Shown in pieces: positions 44,345 through 54,961 of a stretch of DNA of 64,000 bases. The notes below the pieces were generated by a model that was not told the DNA's origin, ran no database searches, and saw only the letters and a list, made by a program, of their open reading frames with translations. Origin of the DNA: Trachythela sp. YZ-2020 (Eukaryota; Cnidaria; Anthozoa; Malacalcyonacea; Clavulariidae). The translations under genes were made by a program, and so were the position numbers. The number at the start of each line of letters is the position of its first letter. The stretch's first letter is position 1. The stretch spans positions 1 through 64,000 of the forward strand of contig JADLSH010000088.1 in the NCBI GenBank assembly GCA_016169945.1, read 5' to 3'.

Positions 44345-45671
44345 TAAATCTATCTCGCGGTCAAGGAACATCAAACAATTAAAAAAATATTCGTAATTAA
44401 ACTACAACTATTAATGATGCAATAATAATAATAATATTAATGATACAGCTTAGCTTCTCTGTGTTTAATGCGAATTTTCTACCGCTGCTTTTGTGAAATT
44501 GAGCGCAAAACAATACAGGATTGTACATAAAGGGTAGATCTACTTGGTACGTGTAAGGATCTGTGAAATGCTAACGGGATTGACTGGATTTTTTTGGATA
44601 TAATTTGTCTCACGCCTACGATTTGGACGATTGACTTTTGAAATTTCAGTTTGAACAGTTCAATTATCACCCAAACGTTCAAATTGAAATTATAACTTAA
44701 TTAAAATTGATTAAACTTTGATAATTAATAATTAGTTTCCCGAAACACTGCCAACCAAAGAATTTATACTGCTTTGAACATTTTCGCGGTAATTTCAAGA
44801 CAACTATCATGTCGACTCAACTTCATTTTGTAATTGAAAAAAAATTGGAATTGTAGAATTAGTCTAGGACCTGTAACAGATAATCTCGACTGTTTTTGGG
44901 GTAAAATGACCATGACAGACAACATGGCATATGTACCAAAACCCGTATCTGGGGCGAAATGTCCGAAAATGACCACACCCAGACCACACCCACACTTTGG
45001 GACAGTCACGGACAAAAATATCCTGGCCGAGCACAATTATATAATTTCCGACCTTGTCGACACCGACGGCTCTAGAGCCCGCCACGGGTCCAGCACGTCG
45101 CAGACCCAGCAACAAATGGTCGCTGTGCATTCAACAAACGGGACTGGAGTATCAGCACCACGGCGTTTTCTTTATCAGTGACCACTTTAGTCAACACCGT
45201 CAGTAATGTTAGGTTTCTTAACATGGACAATATTGGCGGAAAACAACAATCGTGTGAGCACGTATTGTTTTCGAAGGCACTTGAACGCGTAACCACACAG
45301 AACAGGGCAAAAGCACATGAGTTTCCTAGCGGTCCACAACGTGTTAAACTTTCAAATGAACTTTGTAGATGTAGAGCGCAACATAATTCTTTGAATGTTC
45401 AGCCTCTTATCCCACACAGTACGGGACACAGTAGACAACAGGGTTACGGTGTCATAAATGTTTGCACACTTAACCGCACCCAGCACATCGCAATGTTACA
45501 AAATTTATACCAGTGAGCCGGCCATGCGCTGTACGAATTATTTTTGCTAGTACTTTATCAATGTACTCACACAGTGCATCACGTTTTAAGCTTAGCTTGC
45601 CACACATGAGCCCACACAGCGTCTCAGGATTTCTAAATATTTTGTCTCCGGCAGCTCACCAAGCGCATTCC
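44345..45671. other. Intronic stretch with satellite-like fringe
   Basis: The frames at 44834-45181 and 45178-45516 have no recognisable domain. From about 45540 the sequence shows diverged units of the 43-bp satellite (CTCACACAGTGCATCACG; GAGCCCACACAGCGTCTCAG), which continues at 46870. Confidence 0.45.
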
Positions 45672-46847
45672 AACAGGTGGGAATTTTGCAAGCGCTGGTC
45701 AACAAATTGCGGGCGCACGTGAAAAATTTTTTAAAAATTGTTAAAATGAACAAAAACAAGTTTTTGTGTGTTATTTTTGCCAGAAAACAGTGGATGTAGC
45801 AGTAATAAAATACTTTTCTACAACGTTTATGACAAAATGAACAGGCGGAAAGAAATTGGACTGAAATCAGAGAAATATAAAGGATATTTTTCTACGACGG
45901 AACTTGAGCGAAATTTTACTTTGTTAGAAGATGCTAGTTGTCTTGGCTTCGTAAACATATAAAATTAGAAAGTTTAACTTACGGTGGGTTTCAATTTTAT
46001 TTTTCAACGCATGTTTCTATACAAAAATTGCTATAATAGTTTTCTCATTATCAAAACCTGTGAGATTTCGCAAGGCCAAAATCGGCATTTTTCGAAAAAT
46101 AGGAAAATGCCAAATTTTCAACTTAAGATTGCAAAAAATCTAGCTGAGAGCCTCAAAACGAGACTATCCTTAAACGGTAGTCTGAACCTTTCTTAATCCC
46201 TTAATCAAAGTAATTTAGATATAAAAATTCGCGGCTGATACGAAAAACGGCGACACTATTTATGTGATCTGAAATTGTTCACAAAATTGTGTCAGAAATT
46301 CTATGTTTATACTATTCTTGCTTGTTAAAGCGATTCGGTTAAGAGATTAAAGCCCATTGATTCCAGAAAAATGGGCAATTTTGAAATCATATGAATATTT
46401 TGCCTTTTTTCTCTAATATAGTAAATAGTAATTCAAGGTGTGAAAATCAGCACAGTAAAATGAGAGAGCCTCAAAACCAAATACGGTTTAAAATACCCCT
46501 AATAGCATATACATTATATTGGAGAAGAATTTGTTTACATCAAAATTCGCGCTAGTACGAATTTTGGGGTTTTTCTGGGATATTCCGTCGAATTCCGAGA
46601 GTCTCCGATTTTTTCCGATAAGTATTAAGATGTTTCTTTACGCAATTTTTAAATTTTTAAAAGTTATTATTCATTTGCTTGCACTCTCAGTCAATCAATC
46701 AACTAAATAATTTCGGTTGGTAAAAAAACTAGGTCAAAATTTGTAAGAATCGCCCGGAAATTCAATAGCCGAGTTTACTCGCCCCAGGTCTCATTTCTAA
46801 CAACCGCGCGAAACCCAACGCATGCTCAAACAAAATTCCCACCTGCT
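45672..46847. mobile_element. Candidate DNA transposon inside the satellite region
   Basis: AACAGGTGGGAATTTTG at the left and the reverse complement of the right end (AGCAGGTGGGAATTTTG) form 17-bp terminal repeats with one mismatch. The flanks are GCGCATTCC (45663-45671) and GCGCATCCC (46848-46856), a possible 9-bp target duplication with one difference. Both flanks belong to the AAGCGCATYCC satellite motif, which is also present uninterrupted near 47388, so the duplication could be fortuitous. No transposase is seen; the interior is AT-rich. Confidence 0.5.
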
Positions 46848-46879
46848 GCGCATCCCGATTTCTGCTTTGCATATGACTG

Positions 46880-47293
46880 ACCTGAGCCCACACAGCGGCT
46901 GATGATTTCTAAAACGTCATGCCCCGTGAGCCCACACAGCGCATCACAATCACCAAAACTCCATGCACGTAAGCCCGCACAGCGCATCACAATCTGTAAA
47001 ACCTCATGCCCGTAAGCCCACACAGCGCATCACAATCTGTAAACCTTCATGCACGTGAGCCCACACAGCGCATCACAATCTGTAAAACCTCATGCCCGTA
47101 AGCCCACACAGCGCATCACAATCTGTAAACCTTCATCCCGTGAGCCCACACAGCGCATCACAATCTCTAAAACTTCATGCACGTGAGCCCACACAGCGCA
47201 TCATAGTCTGTAGAACTTCATGCCTGTGGGCCCACACAGCGCATCACAATCTCTAAAACTTCATGCACGTGAGCCCACACATCGCATCACCGA
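46880..47293. repeat. 43-bp satellite array, about 10 units
   Basis: The unit is GTGAGCCCACACAGCGCATC then ACAATCTGTAAAACTTCATGCAC, with few changes between copies (Cys-rich in no frame). Diverged units flank it at 45540-45670 and 47312-47400, so the array was once longer and was split by the 45672-46847 element. Confidence 0.85.
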
Positions 47294-48341
47294 TCTTTCT
47301 TGTCTTTCTTTGTCTTTACTTTATCAATGTGCTCATATAGTGCATCACGTGATTTCTAAACATTTTGTACCCGAGATCCCACCAAGCGCATCCCGATTTC
47401 CACTTAGACTTAATATCAATTGAGTCACACAGTCCACCGCAATCTTAAGAATGACCTTCGAAACCCATGATCCAAAAACGGTAACCAACCATTAACCCAT
47501 TCGATTACCTTACAGCGAGGCAACTTGAAAACTTGAAAAGGCCGTGAAATGTGGTGCTCATAAATTAGAGCCATCCCTATGCTTCAGAAACTTGTGGCGA
47601 TAATCTATCTCCAAGGGTAGTAATATACAGGCCGTTCGACCCGAATTTTTTGAGCGGAGCATGAGGGAGCACACATTAAATATTCAAAACATAACCAAGA
47701 CAGGGTGCGCATGACCATTAGCATATGAGTTGCCGCACTTCATATTAGCATATGAGGGGAGGGCAAAGGAGGGGCACTTCATTAGCATATGAATTGGGAC
47801 ATGAACATTAGCATATCAGAGGAGGCAAGGGGGAGCACATTATTAGCGTCGGTCCTACTCCTTTGAGACCTCATTAATATGACGTCACAGAATAAGACCA
47901 GACAAGTTTGGCCGAACAAACAATGAATTTGCTGAGTTCAGCGTATTTTGTGTGCAAAAATATTGCATGGATTTATAAACTCTTAATTTGTATGTAGTGA
48001 AGTGTTAGCGACGCTTAACCTAGTATTGCCTGATACGAAGTAATAACAAACAGAAATATAGCTTTCCAAAACAAGGAGATCTTAAAGTTTATAGGCATAG
48101 TAAGCGTTGCTAAGTTCTTTGACCGTGACTGTGACGGAATCATTTAACTCTAAACCTTAACCATTATTTTAGCCCTAACTATAACAAAAACGCTAAGTCT
48201 AATTCTAACTTGACAATGACTATAGTCTAGGACAATAGTCTATGAATATAGTCCATGATTATGACTATAGTGTATGACTATAGTGTATGACTATAGTCTA
48301 TGAGTATAGTCTATGACTATAGTGTATGATTATGACTAGGA

Positions 48342-50110
48342 GTTACTATCGCAAGGGAAGTGCTGCCTTGACGCACAAACTGCATGGACAATTCCTGAAC
48401 ATAATTAGTATTAAACATTGAACTTATTGAAATTGCTAACAATACACTGTATGTATTGATTTATTTTGTTGTCAAAACGTTGAGATTACAACACTGTGAC
48501 TACAACACTATACTATTGCAAATGGTATTTTCTGTACCGCAGTATTAAGCATGATATCTGAGTGTGCTATTGTTAATGGAGCTCTTGGTACCAACATCAA
48601 ATGTTAATAGAAGTTGCTGTTTACTTCAAAGTTGTCAATGGCATCTTGAATAACTACTTTGAAATTATAGAGGCAATGTCTTTTAATATTTTTGTGGTGC
48701 AATTAGCTGGTTGTCTGCGTTCATAAGATATTGATAACGCATTTGCCATGTGCAGTCTGTGAGTACAGTCTCTGACTCTTTGTTCCCATCTGTAGATGTT
48801 TCATACATGTATTTAATCAACATTTGGTTTCATCAGTGTTCATCTTGTACTGCCCAGTGAATTGTCGAAATACATGATTATACAGCAATCCAGCACAATG
48901 GTGTCTCTCTCCAAAACAACTTTGATACACATTACACAGGATCCACACCCACATGACATGTTGGAAATACAAAATTCCTCATATAGCAAATTGCACCCCA
49001 TAAGAGATGATGTAATTATATATCCATATTATTTTGAAACAACCATTTTGTTGAAGTATAAAAATATACATTTCTGTGTAATCCAGCTGTTCAGATGGCT
49101 TAATGATTAATATTAAGCTCAGTAAGAATTCCAAACCCCCAAACTATATAACAAAAAAGAAATAATGGGCATATCAATATTATTTTGTGCCTTTATGGGC
49201 TCTACCACAATGGGCAGATCAATGTTACTTTCTGCCACAATGGACACATCAATCATTGATATCAATGTTGTTACTTTCCGCCACAATGGGCAGATCAGTG
49301 TTGTTACTTTCTGCCACAATGGGCAGATCAATGTTATTTTGTGCCTCAACGGGCAGGTCGATGTTATTCTGTGCCTCAACGGGCAAATCAATGCCTTTTA
49401 GTCCGTCAGCCGACTCTACAACAACAGGTAGATCACTATTTGTCGCCATCACAGATAATGCAGCTGTTTTTGCCTACAGGCGATATTACAGATCCACAGA
49501 TCTCGTAAGAAAACATGTTCTTACCACATGAAACACTGACAACTGTTGGTAAGTTATCTATAGACAAAAATTCTACACCTAGGTCTAGAATTATTAAGCC
49601 ATTATCTAGTGCTTTTAAGTACATTTTGTCTCCTTGCAGTAAGACATTATTTAATGTTGTTGTTGACCAATCGATCAGCGGTTATTTTGGGCTGTTAAAA
49701 TAGCCGATAAACTCATGAAAGCACATTGCTTCCCTCTAGATTGAACGCTAAATAGTTCATCGCCTTGCTGTATGTCAGTAGAAAGAAACAGAGCGATACT
49801 TACCTAAGATTTTCTAAAAAATTTCGATCTTTTCGCATCCGTATATAAAGTTTTCAAAATCCTGATCGAACACATGGAAAGAAACATGCATGCATGCGCA
49901 TACAATTACAATATCTCGTTCACTCCCCCTAATTTCAAAAATGACTTCAAGCTCGACCTTTTGCCCCGGAATTACGATAAACAAACATCTTAACCGACGC
50001 CAATTCCAAATCTTGACAATATATAGGTCGGGTAAAAGACTGGGGCAAGTGAACTCTGGAGAAACCTTAGCACGTCAAGAATAGTGTGCTGCCTCCCTAC
50101 GGGGAGGCAG
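48342..50110. mobile_element. Candidate insertion splitting the minisatellite of element 2
   Basis: The ACTATAGTCTATG repeat is interrupted after 48341 and resumes at 50112. The 5' edge GTTACTATCGCAAGGGAAGT then GCTGCC recurs exactly at 53877-53902. The 3' edge is a strong hairpin, GCTGCCTCCCTACGGGGAGG then CAGC. A 3' hairpin with unlike 5' end suggests a Helitron-type element, but the CTRR end is not clear. It has no transposase. Contains the 30-bp repeat below. Confidence 0.4.
49157..49400. repeat. Minisatellite of 30-33 bp units
   Basis: CAATGGGCAGATCAATGTTA then TTTTGTGCCT and variants repeat about seven times (GGGCAGATCA[AG]TGTT, with CCACAATG or CCTCAACG linkers). Several frames stay open on both strands only because the unit length is near a multiple of three. 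Confidence 0.75.
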
Positions 50111-50360
50111 CAACTATAGTCTATGACTATTGTCCACGCCTATGACTATAGCCTATAACTATAGCCTATGACTATGACGATAGTCAATGACTATAATCTA
50201 TGACTGTGACTATTGTCATAGACTATAGTCATGGACTATAGTCGTAGACTATAGTCACGGTCATGGACTGTAGTCATAGATTATAGTCGTAGGCCTCTGG
50301 TCATAGACTATAGTCATAGACTGTAGTCATAGACTATAGTCATGGTCATGGACTATAGTC

Positions 50361-51090
50361 ATAGACTACAGTCATAGACTACAGTCATAGACTACAGTCA
50401 TAGACTACAGTCATAGACTACAGTCATAGACTACAGTCATAGACTACAGTCATAGACTACAGTCATAGACTACAGTCATAGACTACAGTCATAGACTACA
50501 GTCATAGACTACAGTCATAGACTACAGTCATAGACTACAGTCATAGACTACAGTCATAGACTACAGTCATAGACTACAGTCATAGACTACAGTCATAGAC
50601 TACAGTCATAGACTACAGTCATAGACTACAGTCATAGACTACAGTCATAGACTACAGTCATAGACTACAGTCATAGACTACAGTCATAGACTACAGTCAT
50701 AGACTACAGTCATAGACTACAGTCATAGACTACAGTCATAGACTACAGTCATAGACTACAGTCATAGACTACAGTCATAGACTACAGTCATAGACTACAG
50801 TCATAGACTACAGTCATAGACTACAGTCATAGACTACAGTCATAGACTACAGTCATAGACTACAGTCATAGACTACAGTCATAGACTACAGTCATAGACT
50901 ACAGTCATAGACTACAGTCATAGACTACAGTCATAGACTACAGTCATAGACTACAGTCATAGACTACAGTCATAGACTACAGTCATAGACTACAGTCATA
51001 GACTACAGTCATAGACTACAGTCATAGACTACAGTCATAGACTACAGTCATAGACTACAGTCATAGACTACAGTCATAGACTACAGTCAT
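50361..51090. repeat. 13-bp minisatellite, about 56 near-perfect copies
   Basis: The unit TAGACTACAGTCA is repeated without visible change over about 730 bases. The left fringe (50205-50360) is the older variant with CTATAGTC, and the same motif in reverse complement lies at 48210-48341 and 50111-50200. The homogeneity implies very recent expansion. Confidence 0.95.
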
Positions 51091-51169
51091 AGACTATAGG
51101 CATACCATTAGCATTAGTGTTAGCGTTAGGGCTAAAATTATGGTTAAGGTTTACAGTTAAATGATTCAG

Positions 51170-51295
51170 TCTTAGGATGCAATGATTCAATCTTAGGATT
51201 CAATTATTCACTTTAGGATGCAATGATTCAATCTTAGGATTCAATTATTCACTTTGGGATGCAATGATTCAATCTTAGGATTCAATGATTCACTT
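51170..51295. repeat. 40-bp tandem repeat, three units
   Basis: AGGATGCAATGATTCAATCT then TAGGATTCAATTATTCACTT repeats three times, the last with small changes. It lies in the right arm of element 2 only. Confidence 0.8.
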
Positions 51296-51328
51296 TTAGT
51301 CATAGGCATGGACTATCTAGTCATAGAC

Positions 51329-51440
51329 TACAGCCATAGCCACAGCCATAGCCATAGCCATAGCCATAGCCATAGCCATAGCCATAGCCATAGCCATAGC
51401 CATAGCCATAGCCATAGCCATAGCCGTAGCCATAGTCATA
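51329..51440. repeat. (AGCCAT) hexamer array
   Basis: About 18 AGCCAT units, with AGCCAC and AGCCGT near the ends. It resembles the CATAGACTACAGT minisatellite by a few changes and probably grew from it. Read as protein it gives Ser-His or Met-Ala repeats, which I do not take as coding. Confidence 0.9.
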
Positions 51441-51595
51441 TAAATTGGGTTAGTTAACAAGTATATCTGAGATATGCTTGCTCGGTATGAGTTAAAGAAA
51501 TGTAAAGTTGTGGTTAAAAGGTGAAAAAAAGCAGCTACGAGGTTGGCTCGGACAATAAATACTCGCAAGCGAGTTATGCAGTTTAAGCATAATAC

Positions 51596-51910
51596 GCTCA
51601 TAGAAGCAGACCCAGAGCAGACCTTAATTATTTTGTTAAAAATAGATTTAATAGGTTAGACTCCTCAGATTGGAGACCTAAAGATTTAGCAATGATGACG
51701 CCAGAGCAACGAGAATGTTACAAACAAAGACTACTTCACGAGAGACTAAAATATATTCCTATGAAAGCTGAAGATATTGCAAGATTATCGGCCGAAAACA
51801 GACAAGAATATGAAAACTCTTTGAAGATACAAAAGACACCTAACGATATGCTCTTAGAAGTATACCTTACTAACGTTGTAAAAGTAATTTTGAGCAATAA
51901 CTCTGTTTGA
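51596..51910 (+). pseudogene. Unrecognised gene fragment in element 2
   Basis: Reads NYFVKNRFNRLDSSDWRPKD, then MMTPEQRECYKQRLLHERLK, IPMKAEDIARLSAENRQEYE and ends SNNSV at 51910. An upstream frame (51480-51640) reads ATRLARTINTRKRVMQFKHN and probably belongs to the same broken gene. Highly charged and helical, no known domain. It looks like real coding sequence by composition, unlike its surroundings, and is absent from the opposite arm. Function unknown. Confidence 0.4.
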
Positions 51911-51966
51911 AAATTATTTCTGTATCAAATCTCCCCTAGTTATTACCTAATGACTCACAACCTATA

Positions 51967-52510
51967 CAGGATGTCTCAAAAAATGTAGTCCAAATTAGCA
52001 TGCCATTGTGCGTTAATTACTCGGTGCATGAACGTAATTTAGCTGTTGGAAGACACGTTTTCATCCAATATGGAGGAAAAATGAGCAGATACGAGCCCGA
52101 TAAAATTGTTTGTCGAAATTGCATATTTTCACCGTTGAGAATTGGGTCTAAAACTAGAGATTAAGTTGATGATGAATTTCACTTCAATAAAATACCTTTG
52201 TATGCATAATTATTATAAACATCTTGTAAACCAGCTCCTAAACTCATTGTTAAAATGACACATTCGTGATTAATTGCTTTCTTTTTGTTATGCACTGCTT
52301 TAATTAGGCACAGAGCTGAAAATATGCGATTTCGACAATCAATTTTTATCGGAGTCGTAATTGCACATTTTTTCTCCGTATTGGATGAAAAACGTGTCAT
52401 TCAAAGCTAAAAGCCCGATCGTTCTTAACATAAAAAAACACGCTCGTTTACCAAGTCATTTACACACAATAGCGTTCTGAACTTGGATTACCTTTTTTTG
52501 AGACACCCTG
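51967..52510. mobile_element. Mariner-type MITE with long foldback arms
   Basis: Ends CAGGATGTCTCAAAAAATGT and CAGGGTGTCTCAAAAAAAGG (reverse complement of the right end), with TA outside (51965-51966, 52511-52512). Inner blocks are also inverted: AATTTCGACAAACAATTTTA (reverse complement of about 52102-52122) against 52329-52350, and CATATTGGATGAAAACGTGT against CGTATTGGATGAAAAACGTG. The whole 544-bp element is close to one long hairpin. Confidence 0.85.
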
Positions 52511-52765
52511 TATAGCAACCGCTAAATGTTTTTATATACAATGTTAAAAATCAACGCTTTTCATATTTTGCTATAAATAAAACGCTTGAAACTTTGTAAG
52601 CTATATTTCTGTTTGTTATTACTTCGTATTAGGCAATAATTCGCTATATTGGTTGTAAGAAACACTTCACTAGACACAAGAGTTTATAAATGTATGTAAT
52701 ATTTTTGCCCACAAAATATGCTGAACTCAGCAAATTAATTCGAACGGCCTGTATATTACTACTGG

Positions 52766-53201
52766 GTTTAAAGCAAAACAGAATGTTCCAAGACTGAAAA
52801 TATAACACACATTGCGGCTGTTTAACAGGACGGCAACACTGGAAGTCATCTTTGCGGTAGCCAGTCGAATCTTGATCGACGTTGTTGGATCGACTGCTGG
52901 ATTCTGCGTCGACATTGTGGTAGTGGCAGGATTCTGTGTCGACGTCGTGGGATCAGCAGAATTCTGTGTTGACGTTTTGGGAACAGCTAGAATCTGTGTC
53001 GTTGTCCTCTTGGTTCTTCGTGCAAAGCCTGCACTGCTTCACGGATTTGTCTGGCGTTATTAGCTCGCATCTCAGGGCGCGCTGTTCCCGTGGTAGCCAT
53101 AAATCTTTAGTTTTCAACCTGTTCGCGTATCGTTGCAACTGACATCCTTGCATAATTAGCTATGTCTTATATACTGCTAATGACATAAAATATTTGAATG
53201 C
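52766..53201. other. Short stretch with a degenerate ACGTCGACACAGAATCC repeat
   Basis: On the minus strand CGTCGACACAGAATTCTGC, CGTCGACACAGAATCCTGC and TGTCGACGCAGAATCCAGC follow each other (52875-52990). The frames on this strand (52727-53153) contain CRLCTKNQ but no domain I know. Confidence 0.4.
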
Positions 53202-53870
53202 ATGTATTTTCCTAGTTCCACCAATTCCACAATGTTTTTAGGTCAATATGCAGTCCGTCGGTGTGCTTCACTCTCCCCAATTCAAAAGGATAGAGCACGG
53301 ATATATGACTGTTCCATCACCAGATTTTCATCTGATAATTCACAGTACAATTTCTATGGATGTTGCTGCAATCCTGGGCCTGTTTTATGTTATGACAATC
53401 ATCACAAAATTAATAACGTAAAGATACTTTGCCTGAACGCATGTCGTCTGAAAGCACTCGAGGGACGCAATGCCAATGTATGCAAGATTACTATATTTCA
53501 ACAACTGGTACAATGTGGTATATATGATGTAATCTGTGTTTGTGAAACCTGCTTAAATGATTCCGTGTTGGACAGCGAACTGTTGCCAGGCTACTGCATC
53601 TTTCGAAAAGACAGAGTTGGACGCATCCGATGTGGTGTTCTCGTTGCTGCAAACTCGGACATACGAGCATCTCGCCGTTTAAATGATGTAAAGAAGGATG
53701 CTGAATTTGTACTAATAGCTCTGGTTAAACCAAACAACTGGTCTGTCCTACTATACACCTTTTATCTTCCCCCTGACTCAACAACGGTGTTGCTTCAGGT
53801 TGGTCTTCTGTAACATCTGGTGTACCACAAAGTAGCATACTTAGTCCAATGTTATTCGTCTTATACGTAA
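53202..53870 (+). pseudogene. LINE copy with endonuclease fused to a distant RT scrap
   Basis: The frame has CNPGPVLCYD near its start, then VKILCLNACRLKAL, YDVICVCETCLNDSVLDSEL, PGYCIFRKDRVGRIRCGVLV and LLYTFYLPPDS (APE endonuclease opening, ETCLND for ETWL). At about 53795 it jumps directly to SGWSSVTSGVPQSSILSPML (the 'SGVPQGS.LGP' RT block) in another frame. The second half of the endonuclease and the front of RT are therefore deleted. NPGP at this position recalls the 2A-like sequences at the start of some LINE ORF2 proteins, but the upstream D-x-E is missing. Confidence 0.75.
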
Positions 53871-53979
53871 CTAGACGTTACTATCGCAAGGGAAGTGCTG
53901 CCAAAAGGAGTTTTCAGTATAGCTATCATTAAAGTGGAAACATGCAATCTTCTAGGAAAGGGGCGATCAGGGAGAAGAG

Positions 53980-54952
53980 TAGCCTGCGTGGCAGGCGTTC
54001 TATTGTGGGGGAGGGAGTTTTGTTTAGAGCGCGCGCTTTTTTTTTGAGAGCGCGCGCCAGGTGAGAAGTTAGGGGGGGAGGAGAAAAAGCGAAGGGAGAG
54101 GCGAAATGAACGCCTGCCCAAATCCTATTCATAAACGAGACAAGGCTAAAACAAATACGACTGGAAATTATAGTAACACCTCTTCAACTAACCAATGAAA
54201 AAACGCTGGGGAAATTAGTGATGATTGAGCGATAACGCTCCGGAAATTGATGTTAATTGATGTGCCCGAACATCGCTGTAGGTGTTCGCTTGCAAACAGA
54301 AATTGTGGTGGATTCTGAGATACTTCGGGTTAATTTCGTATCAGTAAGTGAACATGCAGTCATTCCAAGAGACTGTGCTTCAGCAATCTGGTCTTTCACA
54401 ATGCTCTCCAAAGAACATACCATAATACTACACGATTGAGTATCGCCATCGATAAAAACCTCTACCTTCGATTTGGCTATTGTAAACACTTGAAATATTA
54501 AGCTTTTCCCAAAGCCCGTTGGCAGAACAGCAAGCACGTCTAGACCAAAAAGCAGCTCAGTAACGGTTTTTGCTGTTCTGGCTTAAGAATAATTTCATAA
54601 CCTAAACGCTCAGATAATTCAGACACAGTCTGCTCCACTGTCTGACGAAATACAATCCCACCATGCAGTAAGGTGCAGTTGTTTTTAACACTTTTCAAGC
54701 GTATTACCGATTTGTTGACAGATCTCACGGAGTGTTGACGCGAAAGCGCATATTAGCCAATGGGAATTTAACCGAAGGTTTTGGACACAAAAGTCTCGTT
54801 TATGAATAGGATTTGGGCAGGCGTTCATTTCGCCTCTCCCTTCGCTTTTTCTCCTCCCCCCCTAACTTCTCACCTGGCGCGCTCTCAAAAAAAAAGAGCG
54901 CGCTCTAAACAAAACTCCCTCCCCCACAATAGAACGCCTGCCACGCAGGCTA
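53980..54952. mobile_element. MULE-like DNA transposon carrying a helicase fragment
   Basis: The terminal inverted repeats are about 160 bp and nearly identical (53980-54142 and 54793-54952). They start TAGCCTGCGTGGCAGGCGTT. A perfect 9-bp duplication GGAGAAGAG flanks them (53971-53979 and 54953-54961). Long terminal repeats with 9-bp duplications are the hallmark of Mutator-like elements. The interior is a piece of a RecQ-type helicase, not a transposase, as in gene-carrying (pack) MULEs. The high identity of the ends indicates a fairly recent insertion. Confidence 0.85.
54253..54728 (-). pseudogene. RecQ-like helicase N-terminal fragment inside the MULE-like element
   Basis: The minus strand reads LGYEIILKPEQQKPLL (the Q-motif region with 'KPEQ..A'). 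After a one-base shift near 54578 it continues LAVLPTGFGKSLIFQVFTIA (Walker A, motif I, GFGKS), then CSLESIVKDQIAEAQSLGM (motif Ia, normally PL.SL..DQ). RecQ helicases unwind DNA 3' to 5'. Only about 130 of the roughly 350 core residues remain. The DEAH box is absent. The fragment ends TPTAMFGHIN, where family members have a different continuation. Confidence 0.8.
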
Positions 54953-54961
54953 GGAGAAGAG

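Larger units (their letters stand above)
47617..52765. mobile_element. Large foldback element 2 with minisatellite core
   Basis: Left end GTAGTAATATACAGGCCGTT and the reverse complement of the right end (GTAGTAATATACAGGCCGTT) are perfect for about 22 bases. Inner blocks are also inverted: AATTTGCTGAGTTCAGC (47936), AACAAACAGAAATATAGCTT (48047), and TTTAGCCCTAACTATA (48169) against 51125. The minisatellite switches from ACTATAGTCTATG to its complement near 50205, the centre. Subterminal TTAGCATATGA copies lie at 47716, 47748, 47782 and 47809. The terminal and inner blocks resemble element 1. It contains a 1.77-kb insertion (48342-50110) and a mariner-type MITE (51967-52510). The right arm lacks about 270 subterminal bases. 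Confidence 0.8.

Noticed and set aside
44834..45516. Overlapping frames on both strands upstream of the satellite
   Set aside because: No recognisable domain or splice sites; composition unremarkable.
46880..47293. 43-bp array as a possible CRISPR or coding repeat
   Set aside because: Units are contiguous without unique spacers and no frame stays open in a meaningful way.
49119..49531. Repeat proteins such as LPIVAESNN
   Set aside because: They come from a minisatellite whose unit length is near a multiple of three; no start, domain or splice evidence.
50361..51090. Regular 13-bp array as a possible CRISPR
   Set aside because: There are no spacers; it is a simple minisatellite in a eukaryotic sequence.
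51254..51601. Ser-His and Met-Ala repeat proteins on the two strands
   Set aside because: They are translations of the AGCCAT hexamer array, not genes.
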